Notes under the pieces: model-generated
What the model saw: the letters and a program-made list of their open reading frames with translations, nothing else
Databases searched by the model: none
What the model was told of the DNA's origin: nothing
Made by a program: the position numbers and the translations under genes
Source: REEP01 sp964517265
GTDB taxonomy: Bacteria; Pseudomonadota; Alphaproteobacteria; Rhodospirillales; Defluviicoccaceae
Direction: 5' to 3'
Assembly: GCA_964517265.1 (NCBI GenBank)
Contig: CAZFBS010000041.1
Coordinates: 1-27,180 of the forward strand
DNA length: 27,180 bases
Shown: one piece after another, positions 1 through 8,493 of the stretch
Layout: every line of letters starts with the position of its first letter
How positions within the stretch are numbered: position 1 is the stretch's first letter

Positions 1-59
1 TCGACAAGCTGCGCTCCTCGCGCACCAACGCCGAATTCTTCGAGGCGATGAACGCTTGA
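1..59 (+). CDS. C-terminal end of an unidentified protein (partial)
   Basis: A forward frame is open from the left edge and ends at a TGA at 57-59. The visible tail is DKLRSSRTNAEFFEAMNA. The codons are GC-rich at third positions like the rest of the window, so this is probably the true end of a gene. Eighteen residues are too few to name a family and I do not recognise it. It points toward mltA, so the two genes would be convergent. Confidence 0.5.
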   Translation, partial: DKLRSSRTNAEFFEAMNA

Positions 60-93
60 GGTAAAGGTCGCTTTATCCGTTCGCCAGGGGCAT

Positions 94-107
94 AACGGGC
101 GCCCGTT
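94..107. repeat. 14-base perfect palindrome between convergent genes
   Basis: AACGGGCGCCCGTT is perfectly self-complementary and lies 35 bases after the stop codon of the gene entering from the left. It could form a short hairpin or act as a dyad binding site. No run of T follows directly, so it is not a convincing intrinsic terminator. The rest of 60-305 shows only a small CGCTTG/CAAGCG hairpin at 128-141. Confidence 0.4.
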
Positions 108-305
108 GTCTGTTAATTGCACCGATCCGCTTGCTCAAGCGAAGCGGGGATGATAGCCATGAGGACCGTGCTGCTGCGCCGCCCAGCAGGCGATGCAGAC
201 CAGCGCCCTCTTTTTCATCTTACTATGGCGCTCAGTCATCAGCGGAGGCCGGAACGTCAATGTCGGTGGCTCCCGGCTGAGGTCAGGTAGATAAAGTGAA
301 GCGGC

Positions 306-1478
306 TCAGGTGGTGGTGGCGGGGTTGGGAACCAGCAACCAGGACCGGCCGGGAGAACGCATCGCGCCGGCGCGGGCGGCGGCTTCAGGACCATGGCCCC
401 AGAAAACATCCCCGCGCCCCGCGCCTTTGATTGCGGTACCGGTGTCCTGAGCGATCAGCAGCCGCTTGAGCGGCCGTGCCGGTGTCAGCGGATCGACCGT
501 CTCGATCCAGACCGGCGCTCCGTACGGGACAAATGCAGGGTCCACCGCAAGGCTTCGCTCCGAGGTGAGCGGCACACCCATCGCACCGATCGGACCATCC
601 GCAGCAGGCCCGTCGACAATGCGGAAGTAGACATACGACGGGTTAAGCGCCATCACATCCTGCGCCTCATGCGGATTGTCCTGCAGCCATTCGCGGATCG
701 ACTGCATGGTGACATCTTCCTTGGCCAAAGCACCGCGGGCGATGAGCTCGCGGCCGATGGCAAAGTAGGGGTGGCCATTCTTGCCGGCGAATCCAACCCG
801 GATCACCCTGCCGTCGGCCAGTGCCACCCGGCCGGAGCCCTGGATGTGCAGGAAAAAGGCGTCGATGGGATCGTCCACCCAGAGCAGCTCAAGGTCCTGC
901 CCGGCAAGAGCGCCCGCATCGATCGCGCTGCGGTCGTAATGCGGCCGCCCCTGTGCGAGAGCCGCGGCAAGATCGGGCGGTGGGCGATAGAGCGGCACCC
1001 GATAGCGGGAATCGGGGCGGGTGGCACCTGAAAGCTGCGGCTCGAAGTAGCCGGTGAAGAGGCCCTCGCCGCCCGCGCCGGCGGCAATGGCAAGAGGAGT
1101 GAACTGGCGCTCGAAGAACGCGCGCGCCGCGTTGCGATCGCCGCCCGCCACTTGGCGCGCCTTCGCACATGCCGCCCGCCAATCGGCCGCGGTAGCGAGC
1201 ATGCCGCCTTCAGCCCGTAATGGCTTGCTGCCGGGAGCCTCGAGCTTCGGGCACGAGCGCAAAAACGTTGCCAGCGCGGCCGCGTGATCGTCGGCCGTCC
1301 AGCCGGGCAGCGCCGCAAAGGAGGCCTTTTGATAAGGAAGAATGCCGCCGCCGCCGACGGCGTCGCGGCCGCGCGCGGCCGAGGGCGTGTCCACAGAAGG
1401 AGCGCACGCGAGCAGGGCAGCACCCGCCACGAATGCAATAACAAGAGAGCAAAGTTGGCGACGTTTTGCCGGAGGCAT
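306..1478 (-). CDS. mltA: Membrane-bound lytic murein transglycosylase A (MltA), lipoprotein
   Basis: MltA cleaves the glycan strands of peptidoglycan between N-acetylmuramic acid and N-acetylglucosamine, leaving 1,6-anhydro ends; it works at the inner face of the outer membrane. From this start the protein has 390 residues and begins with a textbook lipoprotein signal: basic MPPAKRR, a hydrophobic stretch, and lipobox LLAC with Cys25. The MltA domain follows (FTGYFEPQLSG), then a C-terminal 3D domain with three conserved aspartates, including Asp345 in QDTGTAIKG, which matches the family's catalytic Asp, and GRGDVFWG. A GTG at 1541 would add 21 residues before the signal peptide and overlap the upstream stop by four bases (GTGA); I prefer the internal ATG because of the signal peptide. 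It lies directly downstream of the Tim44-domain gene and is probably co-transcribed. Confidence 0.93.
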   Translation of the reverse strand: MPPAKRRQLCSLVIAFVAGAALLACAPSVDTPSAARGRDAVGGGGILPYQKASFAALPGWTADDHAAALATFLRSCPKLEAPGSKPLRAEGGMLATAADWRAACAKARQVAGGDRNAARAFFERQFTPLAIAAGAGGEGLFTGYFEPQLSGATRPDSRYRVPLYRPPPDLAAALAQGRPHYDRSAIDAGALAGQDLELLWVDDPIDAFFLHIQGSGRVALADGRVIRVGFAGKNGHPYFAIGRELIARGALAKEDVTMQSIREWLQDNPHEAQDVMALNPSYVYFRIVDGPAADGPIGAMGVPLTSERSLAVDPAFVPYGAPVWIETVDPLTPARPLKRLLIAQDTGTAIKGAGRGDVFWGHGPEAAARAGAMRSPGRSWLLVPNPATTT

Positions 1479-1537
1479 CCCGACAGGTGTTCCGTAAAGA
1501 GCGGCCTCGCTCTTTGCCTCAATCGAAATGGCGGGCC

Positions 1538-2278
1538 TCACTCCGGAGCGCCGGTCGCGACCAGAGTCCAGTTCGGATTGGCGCTCCGCGTGTCGCGGGC
1601 GAACGTCCAGAAATCGACGGCTTCCGCGCTGTGTTGCGGATCGCCCTCGATGATTTCACCCTTCTCGTCGCGCACGATACTGATCTGATCGCTGACGAAC
1701 TTGACGGTGACATGAGCGGTGCGACCTGCCATGTAAGCTTCGACAATATCCGCGCTGCGGATGTCGACCACGTTCATCTCCATGGTCTCGCCCGACTGCT
1801 CCCGCTCACGGATCGACTGGGTGAAATTGCTGTAGACCTCGGGGCTCAGCAGCGGCTTCAGCGCCCCTGTATCACCGGCGGCGAAGGCGCCCAGAATCAT
1901 CTCGAACGCCATCCGCGCGCCCGACAAAAACTCGTTTTCGTTGAACCGGGGGTCGGCGACCTTGATTTGCGCCAGTCCTGCTTCCAACGGGCCACCCTCC
2001 CCGGATCCTGCTCCTTCCCGGCCGGCATCGACAGCGGGCTCTCGCACATCGCTCGGGTGATCGCCGCGGTCAGGCAGCTGGATCACCTTATCGTCGGTAT
2101 GCTCACGGGCACCCGCCCGCTCGGGCCGCTCCCGTCTGTCCGGAGCTTTGAACGGATCATGGCTCTGCGGCTGGTGATGACCGTCGCGGCGGCCAAGCAC
2201 GTTGCGCAGTCGCAAGATCAGGAAGGCCGCCACAAGGGCGAACAGGATAATGTCGATAAACTGAAATTCGCCGCCCAT
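1538..2278 (-). CDS. Tim44-domain (TimA-like) membrane-associated protein
   Basis: This is a 246-residue protein with an N-terminal membrane segment (FQFIDIILFALVAAFLIL, about residues 5-22), a charged Pro/Gly/Arg-rich linker, and a C-terminal Tim44-like domain (about 95-240), visible in FNENEFLSGARMAFEMI, GALKPLLSPEVYSNF and the conserved ending VDFWTFARD followed by NPNWTLVATGAPE. Alphaproteobacterial relatives of mitochondrial Tim44 are inner-membrane proteins of uncertain role in protein export or envelope biogenesis. The ATG at 2278 was chosen because the family starts close to the membrane helix; the open frame extends upstream to 2446 but that part has no family features and would occupy the divergent promoter region. 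It precedes mltA on the same strand, and divergent fxsA and then secB lie next door. Confidence 0.88.
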   Translation of the reverse strand: MGGEFQFIDIILFALVAAFLILRLRNVLGRRDGHHQPQSHDPFKAPDRRERPERAGAREHTDDKVIQLPDRGDHPSDVREPAVDAGREGAGSGEGGPLEAGLAQIKVADPRFNENEFLSGARMAFEMILGAFAAGDTGALKPLLSPEVYSNFTQSIREREQSGETMEMNVVDIRSADIVEAYMAGRTAHVTVKFVSDQISIVRDEKGEIIEGDPQHSAEAVDFWTFARDTRSANPNWTLVATGAPE

Positions 2279-2448
2279 CACAATCCGTTTTTTGCCGCCG
2301 CAAGGGTCGACCGCGGTGCGCCACTGGGTTAGACACTGTGGAGAACACGTTACCGGCTCAACGAGATCAGGTCCAGCCGATGATGTCTTATCCACGCCGA
2401 CATCAATCTCACCTGTAAAGATAGGCCTATCCCGGCCAGGGAGCAACC

Positions 2449-3042
2449 ATGGGCGGCTTGCTACTCTTCGTCTTCATTGTCATTCCGATCCTGGAAATCA
2501 TAGTTTTCATTCAGGCGGGAGAGTGGATCGGGCTGTGGCCGACGGTCGCCGGGGTGGTTCTTACGGCCGTGATCGGCGCCGCCGTGGTTCGCCATCAGGG
2601 CCTTGCGACGCTGGCAAGCGCCCAGCAAAGCGTTGCCTCCGGCCGATTTCCTGTTCGTGAAGTGTTCGACGGATTGTGTCTGGTCATCGCCGGCGCCTTT
2701 CTGATCACCCCCGGTTTCCTCACCGACACCGCCGGCTTTCTGCTTCTTGTTCCGCCTGTACGAACTTTCTTGCGGCAAGTCGTCGGTGCCCGGATGCTGG
2801 CGTCCGGGCAGGTCACGGTCTGGAGCGACGCGCCACCAAAAGGCCCTGCGCCCCGCCGCGAGCAGGACGGCCCCGTCATTGATGCCGAATACGAGCATGT
2901 TCCCGAGCGCCCGGAGCAACCGCAGTCTCCGGGCGATGCTCCCGAACACCCCCGTGCCGCGGACGAAAGCCCGCCATGGGATCAGCGCGGCGATAGCCCT
3001 TGGCGCAAAAGCGGTGGAAACCATACCGCCGATCGGCGGTGA
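2449..3042 (+). CDS. fxsA: FxsA family membrane protein
   Basis: This 197-residue protein opens with the FxsA signature: a first membrane segment (LLLFVFIVIPILEIIVFI), an amphipathic stretch with GEWIGLWPT, a second hydrophobic segment, then VIAGAFLITPGFLTDTAGFLLL followed by PPVRTFL. FxsA in E. coli is an inner-membrane protein whose overexpression relieves phage T7 exclusion by F plasmids; its normal role is unknown. The C-terminal 80 residues are hydrophilic, Pro/Glu-rich and presumably cytoplasmic and disordered. A clear GGGAG ribosome binding site lies a few bases before the ATG. The gene is divergent from the Tim44-domain gene and 128 bases upstream of secB. Confidence 0.92.
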   Translation: MGGLLLFVFIVIPILEIIVFIQAGEWIGLWPTVAGVVLTAVIGAAVVRHQGLATLASAQQSVASGRFPVREVFDGLCLVIAGAFLITPGFLTDTAGFLLLVPPVRTFLRQVVGARMLASGQVTVWSDAPPKGPAPRREQDGPVIDAEYEHVPERPEQPQSPGDAPEHPRAADESPPWDQRGDSPWRKSGGNHTADRR

Positions 3043-3170
3043 AGAGGGATCAGTCCGTGCGGATCGGCCGAACCACCCTGTGCCACGCGGGCCTTTGCGG
3101 CGCGGGTGTGGCGGTTGTGCATTGTACCGATCCGTGGTAGCCACCCACAAGGATCACCAGAGGAGCGATA

Positions 3171-3722
3171 ATGGCGAATTCAACCGACGAGACCGGCAAT
3201 CAGGGTCCGGCGACGGCTGCTGGCGCCGAGGCCAAGGCCGGCAACGGTGGCGCGACAACCGGCCAGCCGCCACTCACCGTTAATTCCCAGTACATCAAGG
3301 ATCTATCGTTCGAGGTACCGGGGGCGCCGCAAATTTTCGGTCAACTCCAGAACCAGACGCCGGACATCACCATCAACGTCAATGTCCAGGCCACTCCGCT
3401 CGGCGGCAATGCCTACGAGGTGGTGCTCCACGCGCGGGCCGAATGCAAGGCGGCCGAGGCGACCGCTTTCATCGCCGAGCTCGCCTATGGCGGCGTTTTC
3501 ACGCTCCACGTGCCGCAGGAGCACTTGCGACCGGTGTTGCTGATCGAATGCCCGCGAATCCTGTTTCCGTTCGCGCGGCACATTCTCGCCAATACAACGC
3601 GGGAAGGGGGCTTCCTACCGCTGATGTTGGGGCCGATCGATTTCGTCGCGATGTACCAGCGCCATGCGGCGCAACAACCGCAACAACCGGCGCAGGAATC
3701 TGCCACCCAGGGCGACAGCTGA
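3171..3722 (+). CDS. secB: Protein-export chaperone SecB
   Basis: SecB holds precursor proteins unfolded in the cytoplasm and hands them to SecA for export. The protein has 183 residues. After a Gly/Ala/Thr-rich tail of about 35 residues the SecB fold begins with YIKDLSFEVPGAP and continues with TPDITINVNVQATPL, AYGGVFTL and ECPRILFPFARHI, then TREGGFLPLMLGPIDF, all hallmarks of the family. The C-terminus is Gln-rich. It is slightly longer than the usual 155-165 residues because of both tails. A GAGGAG ribosome binding site precedes the ATG. It is convergent with dnaQ, with only 23 bases between stops. Confidence 0.96.
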   Translation: MANSTDETGNQGPATAAGAEAKAGNGGATTGQPPLTVNSQYIKDLSFEVPGAPQIFGQLQNQTPDITINVNVQATPLGGNAYEVVLHARAECKAAEATAFIAELAYGGVFTLHVPQEHLRPVLLIECPRILFPFARHILANTTREGGFLPLMLGPIDFVAMYQRHAAQQPQQPAQESATQGDS

Positions 3723-3745
3723 CGGAGCGGTCAGAGTGGCCGCGC

Positions 3746-4417
3746 TCAAGGAAGGGTTGATCGCCAGAGCGGGTTGCTGAGGCGGTCGAGCAACGCCGCA
3801 TGCGCGGCTGCCTCGGTTTCGCTCGGCTGAAGCAAAAGCGGCGTTCGGCCGGGCCGAAGAGTGGGAGCGGCCAGCGTGCGGGTATGGGTCAGTTCCAGGC
3901 CGGGTTGGCGGCCACCGCGCAGGCCGAGATACACTTCCGCCAGCAGCAGTGCGTCCTTCAGCGCGCCATGCAGGGCGCGCTCCCCCAGATCGACCTCGAA
4001 CCGTCGACACAAGGCGTCAAGGCTGGCTGGCGCGCCGAAGAATGTCTTGCGGGCAATGACGAGGGTGTCGATCACGCGTGCGGCATTTAGACGCGGCCGA
4101 TTGATCCGCTCCAGTTCCGCATTGAGAAAACCCATGTCGAAGTCCGCGTTGTGAATGACCAGCGGAGACTCGCCAATGAACCTCAGGAAGTCGTCGACGA
4201 TGTCGGTGAAGCGGGGCTTATCGGCAAGAAAGGCGTCAGAGAGGCCATGAACGGCGACGGCTCCGGCGGACACCGGCCGCTCCGGGTTGAGGTAGCGCTG
4301 AAAGGTTTGGCCGGTGGCGACATGGTTGATTAACTCGACGGCGCCAATCTCGATGATGCGGTCGCCGCTTGCCGGACTGAGGCCGGTTGTTTCGGTGTCG
4401 AGCACGATCTCTCGCAT
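3746..4417 (-). CDS. dnaQ: DNA polymerase III epsilon subunit, 3'-5' proofreading exonuclease
   Basis: This is the proofreading subunit of the replicative polymerase, with 223 residues. The three DEDDh exonuclease motifs are in order: Exo I with DTETTG (Asp7, Glu9), Exo II in HNADFDMGFLN, and Exo III with HGALKDALLLAEVY (His and Asp of the HxAxxD type). QTFQRYLNPERPV and AVHGLSDAFL are also typical of DnaQ. The tail after about residue 175 is variable and would carry the polymerase contact. No good ribosome binding site precedes the ATG at 4417, and the frame is closed by a TGA 36 bases upstream, so the start is well bounded. It lies tail to tail with secB. Confidence 0.94.
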   Translation of the reverse strand: MREIVLDTETTGLSPASGDRIIEIGAVELINHVATGQTFQRYLNPERPVSAGAVAVHGLSDAFLADKPRFTDIVDDFLRFIGESPLVIHNADFDMGFLNAELERINRPRLNAARVIDTLVIARKTFFGAPASLDALCRRFEVDLGERALHGALKDALLLAEVYLGLRGGRQPGLELTHTRTLAAPTLRPGRTPLLLQPSETEAAAHAALLDRLSNPLWRSTLP

Positions 4418-4734
4418 GATTTTGATCGCTAGCCGCCGCAGCCTCCGGCGTCAAGCGCCTCCTTTCTGTGTTTTTGCCGCTGTTTTTCATACCAGTCGGC
4501 GGACGGGTTCACGCCCCTCCGCGCGCCATCGCCGACGATGCACGAAGAGTTCAACAGCAACCATGATTCGCTGCCAGCAGACCTCCTTTGGATACGACAA
4601 GCCTTCGGTTGTTTCAGCCCGCGTCGCTGACATGCCTTGCCATGCCTTGCGATGACAAGGAAAAGGATGAGCCCCGTGTGGTGCTGCGTCGTGACCTTGA
4701 GCACGGCTCTGGCGGCCGGTAGAGTGCCGCCATT
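4418..4734. other. Divergent intergenic region dnaQ / aminotransferase
   Basis: This stretch of 317 bases has no gene I can support. It holds the candidate dnaQ promoter. On the reverse strand there is a strong AAAGGAGG immediately before a TTG, but the frame it would open runs through dnaQ in another frame and looks spurious. A short duplication, CATGCCTTGC repeated at about 4631-4650, is also present. Confidence 0.4.
4426..4454 (-). promoter_or_regulatory. Possible sigma-70 promoter for dnaQ
   Basis: On the reverse strand, TTGACG (4449-4454) is followed after exactly 17 bases by TAGCGA (4426-4431). Transcription would start around 4419, almost on the dnaQ ATG at 4417, so the message would be nearly leaderless. 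That fits the absence of a ribosome binding site. The -10 match is only moderate. Confidence 0.3.
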
Positions 4735-5919
4735 ATGATCAATCCGCGCCTCGCCGCCCTCGCCGAGTATCCGTTCGATCGCCTGCGGGCACTGCTGGAG
4801 GGCATCACGCCGCCGCCGGGCCTTGCGCCGATGATCCTGTCTGTTGGCGAGCCGAGGCATCGGCCGCCGGCGCTGATTCCCGAGGTGCTGGCCCGCCATG
4901 CCGACGGCTGGGGCCGTTATCCGCCGGTGGAGGGGACCGAAGGCTTCCGCCGCGCCGCGGCAGCTTGGCTCGGCCGTCGCTACCGCTTGCCCTCCGACCT
5001 GATTGATCCCGACCGCCACATCATCCCCGTCGCGGGAACCCGCGAGGCTCTGTTCATGGCCGCCGCTCTCGCCGTGCCGGAGAGCCGGAACGGCAGCCGG
5101 CCCAAAGTGATTCTGCCAAACCCCTTCTATCACGTCTACTTTGGCGCCGCCGCGATGGCCGGTGCCGAGCCGGTGCTGCTGCCGGCAACCCGTGCCAGCG
5201 GATTCCTGCCCGACTGGAGCGCGGTTGATGCCGCCACACTCGACGCAACGGCGCTCTGCTACCTGTGCTCTCCCGCCAATCCGCAGGGTGCGGTCATAAG
5301 CCGGGAGCAACTCGCCAAGGCTGTTACTCTCGCCCGCACCCACGACTTCGTCCTTGTCGTCGACGAGTGCTACACGGACATCTATGGCAGCGTGCCGTCG
5401 CCGGGCGTTTTGGAAGTCTGCACCGGCGACGATCTTGCCACCGTGCTTGTGTTCCATTCTCTATCCAAGCGTTCCAGCGTGCCCGGCCTGCGCTCCGGAT
5501 TCGTCGTCGGAGGGGGAAAGCTGATCGCTGCCTTGCGCCGGTTGCGCACCTTCGGCGGCGCCACCGTCCCGCTGCCGGTGCTGAGCGTCGCGGAGGCTCT
5601 GTGGAACGACGACGAGCATGCGGAGGCGAATCGAGCCCTGTACCGGCAAAAGTTCGACCTCGCCGAAGTCCTTTTGCGCGGTCGATTCGGTTTTTTCAGA
5701 CCGGAAGGCGCATTTTTTCTCTGGCTCGAAGTCGGCGACGACGAGCGTGCAACCGAAACGTTGTGGCGGGAAGCAGCCATCCGCGTGCTTCCCGGCCGCT
5801 ATCTCGGTCAACCCGACGCCACCGGCGCCAACCCCGGGGCGGGGTTCATCCGCATTGCCCTGATTGACGATATTGCCGCGACCGAACAAGCTTTGCGACG
5901 AATGGTGAACGTTTTATAG
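4735..5919 (+). CDS. Class I/II PLP-dependent aminotransferase (possibly succinyldiaminopimelate aminotransferase)
   Basis: This is a 394-residue fold-type I aminotransferase. It shows SVGEPRHRPP near the N-terminus, YPPVEGTEGFRRAAAAWL, an LPNPFYHVY substrate-side segment, the CSPANPQG motif with the conserved Asn, VVDECYTDIY with the Asp that contacts the PLP ring nitrogen, and HSLSKRSSVPGLRSGF with Lys245 as the Schiff-base lysine. Related alphaproteobacterial proteins are often called DapC, which transaminates N-succinyl-2-amino-6-ketopimelate in lysine and peptidoglycan precursor synthesis. That substrate cannot be read from the sequence, so I leave the symbol empty. It lies 24 bases upstream of ftsK and probably shares its transcript. 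Confidence 0.9.
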   Translation: MINPRLAALAEYPFDRLRALLEGITPPPGLAPMILSVGEPRHRPPALIPEVLARHADGWGRYPPVEGTEGFRRAAAAWLGRRYRLPSDLIDPDRHIIPVAGTREALFMAAALAVPESRNGSRPKVILPNPFYHVYFGAAAMAGAEPVLLPATRASGFLPDWSAVDAATLDATALCYLCSPANPQGAVISREQLAKAVTLARTHDFVLVVDECYTDIYGSVPSPGVLEVCTGDDLATVLVFHSLSKRSSVPGLRSGFVVGGGKLIAALRRLRTFGGATVPLPVLSVAEALWNDDEHAEANRALYRQKFDLAEVLLRGRFGFFRPEGAFFLWLEVGDDERATETLWREAAIRVLPGRYLGQPDATGANPGAGFIRIALIDDIAATEQALRRMVNVL

Positions 5920-5943
5920 GCCTCCGGTTCCGGGAAGGACACA

Positions 5944-8391
5944 ATGACACGGATCATGACGCGAAACGGCGAGGGCTGGCTGCCGGATACGGTGTCGGAC
6001 CTGGTTCGACAACGGTTGATCGATTTGGCCGGCATCAGCCTGACCGCGTGCGCGGCGATGTTGCTGGTGGCGCTGATCAGCTTCAGCCCGAGCGATCCTT
6101 CATTCAACCACGCCACCGATGCAGACCCGCGCAACTTGCTCGGCGTGTTCGGTGCCGGCGCGTCGGACCTGATGCTGCACACGCTCGGGCTTGCGGTTGC
6201 CCTTCCGGTGATGGCGATGGGCGTCTGGGGCTGGCGGATTGTCACTCGGCTGCCGCTGACGGTGCCTTGGGTGCGGGTCGCTGCGCTCGCAGTAGCAAGC
6301 CTGCTGCTGGCCGCCGCTCTTGCCGCCCTGCCGGTGCCGGGCAACTGGCCGCTCGCGGTGCCCCTTGGCGGGCTGCTCGGCATGCTCTGTCTCGCCAGCC
6401 TCACCGCCGCGCTCGATGCGCTGGGGGGGCCGGCCAGTCCGGCGCTGGTCGCGGCGGGATGCGGTCTTCTCGGCACGGCCGCAGGGGCCGCCAGCTTTGG
6501 GTTGGCCGGCTCCGAATGGATACGGCTGGGAGCCGCCGTGGCACGGGCCGCACGCGCTCTGTTCGCCCTGTCAAGGCGCGGTGCGCGCTGGGGGTGGCTC
6601 CACGGTGCCGGCCTCATCGGCACCCTTCGTCGCGGAGATCCGGCCCCCGTGGACGATTCCTGCTTCGCCGGCATTGATGAGCACGCCAGTGGCTCGTCAT
6701 CGGCATCCGGCCCGACCGCGCGATCGGGCGCAGCTCCACTCGGCGAGAGGAACCTCGCGGCCATGCCGGAACCCGAGGTGACGGCGGCAAAGGATGTGCG
6801 GACGGGCGCAGGGGTGGGAACAAGCCGAGGAGCCGAGACGCGACGCAAGGCGGCGCCCTCCCCCGGCGGCGAGCAGCAGGTCTACCGGCGCCCGCCTGTC
6901 GACCTGCTCAACGCCGCTCCCAAGACCGAAGCCGGTAAGGGCATCAGTCCCGAGCTATTGAAGCAGAACGCTGCCCTCTTGCTGTCGGTGCTGGAGGACT
7001 TCGGCGTGCGCGGCGAGATCGTCAAGATCCGGCCGGGACCGGTCGTCACCCTCTACGAACTGGAGCCGGCGCCGGGGACCAAGACGTCCCGGGTCATCGG
7101 GCTCGCCGATGACATCGCCCGCTCGATGAGCGCGATCTCCGTTCGCGTTGCCGTGGTTCCCGGCCGCAACGTGATCGGCATTGAGCTGCCCAACCAGCGC
7201 CGTGAAACCGTCTATCTGCGGGAACTCCTCGAGTCGGAGTCCTTCGAGCGCGCCGGGGGTCATTTGACACTGCTGTTGGGCAAAGACATCGGCGGTAGCC
7301 CGGTGTTCGTCGATCTCGCCCGGATGCCGCATCTGCTCATCGCCGGCACCACCGGCTCGGGCAAGTCGGTTGCGATCAATACGATGATTCTCTCGCTGCT
7401 TTATCAGATGCCGCCGGAGACATGCCGCTTCATTCTGATCGACCCCAAGATGCTGGAGCTTTCCGTCTATGATGGCATTCCCCATCTGCTCTCGCCGGTG
7501 GTCACCGAGCCGACCAAGGCGGTGGTCGCCCTGAAATGGGTGGTGCGGGAGATGGAGGAACGCTACCGGATGATGTCGCAGCTGGGGGTGCGCAACATCG
7601 CCGGCTTCAATGCCCGCGTCGCCGACGCGCGCAGGAAGGGGGAAACCCTGGTCCGCCGAGTGCAGACCGGATTTTCCGACGATAACCATCCTGTTCTCGA
7701 GGATCAGACACTCGATCTCGATCTTTTGCCGTTCATCGTCGTCGTCGTCGACGAGATGGCCGATTTGATGCTGGTTGCCGGCAAGGACATTGAGGCGGCG
7801 GTGCAGCGGCTGGCGCAAATGGCGCGGGCAGCCGGCATCCACCTGATCATGGCGACGCAGCGGCCGTCGGTCGATGTGATCACCGGCACGATCAAGGCGA
7901 ACTTCCCGACCCGCGTCAGCTTCCATGTCACCTCAAAGATCGACAGCCGGACCATCCTCGGAGAGCAGGGCGCGGAGCAGCTCTTGGGTCAAGGCGACAT
8001 GCTCTACATGGCGACCGGCGGCCGGGTGACGCGGGTGCACGGCCCATTTGTCTCTGATCAGGAAGTGGAAGACGTCGTGCGGTTTCTGCAGGCGCAGGGG
8101 GCACCGCAGTACGTTGCGGCGGTGACCGAGGAAGACAGCGATTCCGGCTGGGCCGAAAACAGCGTCGGCGGGACTGGCGGCGAGGACTCCGGGGACGATC
8201 TTTATGACGAGGCGGTCGCGATCATTGCCCGGGAGGGCAAGGCCTCGACCAGCTTCGTGCAGCGACGCCTGCAGATCGGCTACAACCGGGCCGCGCGTCT
8301 GATCGAACGGATGGAGGCGGAAGGGGTGGTCAGCAAGCCGGACCGGGTTGGCCGTCGCGAAGTTCTGGTCGGCGATCACACTGCGGCCTGA
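5944..8391 (+). CDS. ftsK: DNA translocase FtsK
   Basis: FtsK couples septum formation to chromosome dimer resolution, pumping DNA toward dif sites at the division septum. The protein has 815 residues. The N-terminal 200 contain four or five membrane segments (about 23-47, 75-98, 107-128, 137-160 and perhaps 165-195). A low-complexity linker follows to about 330, shorter than in E. coli. The motor begins with LLKQNAALLLSVLEDFGV; Walker A is GTTGSGKS (468-475), Walker B is VVVVDEMADL (Asp603, Glu604), and TQRPSVDVITG follows. A C-terminal winged-helix gamma domain (about 754-810, IGYNRAARLIERMEAEGVV) would read KOPS-type sequences. GGAAGG sits before the ATG. The preceding aminotransferase ends 24 bases upstream. 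Confidence 0.97.
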   Translation: MTRIMTRNGEGWLPDTVSDLVRQRLIDLAGISLTACAAMLLVALISFSPSDPSFNHATDADPRNLLGVFGAGASDLMLHTLGLAVALPVMAMGVWGWRIVTRLPLTVPWVRVAALAVASLLLAAALAALPVPGNWPLAVPLGGLLGMLCLASLTAALDALGGPASPALVAAGCGLLGTAAGAASFGLAGSEWIRLGAAVARAARALFALSRRGARWGWLHGAGLIGTLRRGDPAPVDDSCFAGIDEHASGSSSASGPTARSGAAPLGERNLAAMPEPEVTAAKDVRTGAGVGTSRGAETRRKAAPSPGGEQQVYRRPPVDLLNAAPKTEAGKGISPELLKQNAALLLSVLEDFGVRGEIVKIRPGPVVTLYELEPAPGTKTSRVIGLADDIARSMSAISVRVAVVPGRNVIGIELPNQRRETVYLRELLESESFERAGGHLTLLLGKDIGGSPVFVDLARMPHLLIAGTTGSGKSVAINTMILSLLYQMPPETCRFILIDPKMLELSVYDGIPHLLSPVVTEPTKAVVALKWVVREMEERYRMMSQLGVRNIAGFNARVADARRKGETLVRRVQTGFSDDNHPVLEDQTLDLDLLPFIVVVVDEMADLMLVAGKDIEAAVQRLAQMARAAGIHLIMATQRPSVDVITGTIKANFPTRVSFHVTSKIDSRTILGEQGAEQLLGQGDMLYMATGGRVTRVHGPFVSDQEVEDVVRFLQAQGAPQYVAAVTEEDSDSGWAENSVGGTGGEDSGDDLYDEAVAIIAREGKASTSFVQRRLQIGYNRAARLIERMEAEGVVSKPDRVGRREVLVGDHTAA

Positions 8392-8493
8392 CGCAACGGG
8401 CGGCTGACGCGCGGCTCTTTGTCGGCGGGTGGTGCATCTCAGGCGGTGCGCCACGGCATGAGAGCTGTGGACATGCCGCCAGAAGGAACTGAG

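Noticed and set aside
4429..5457. 342-codon reverse frame opposite the aminotransferase
   Set aside because: It is antisense to a gene with clear PLP motifs, has no recognisable domain, and reflects GC-rich third positions keeping the opposite strand open.
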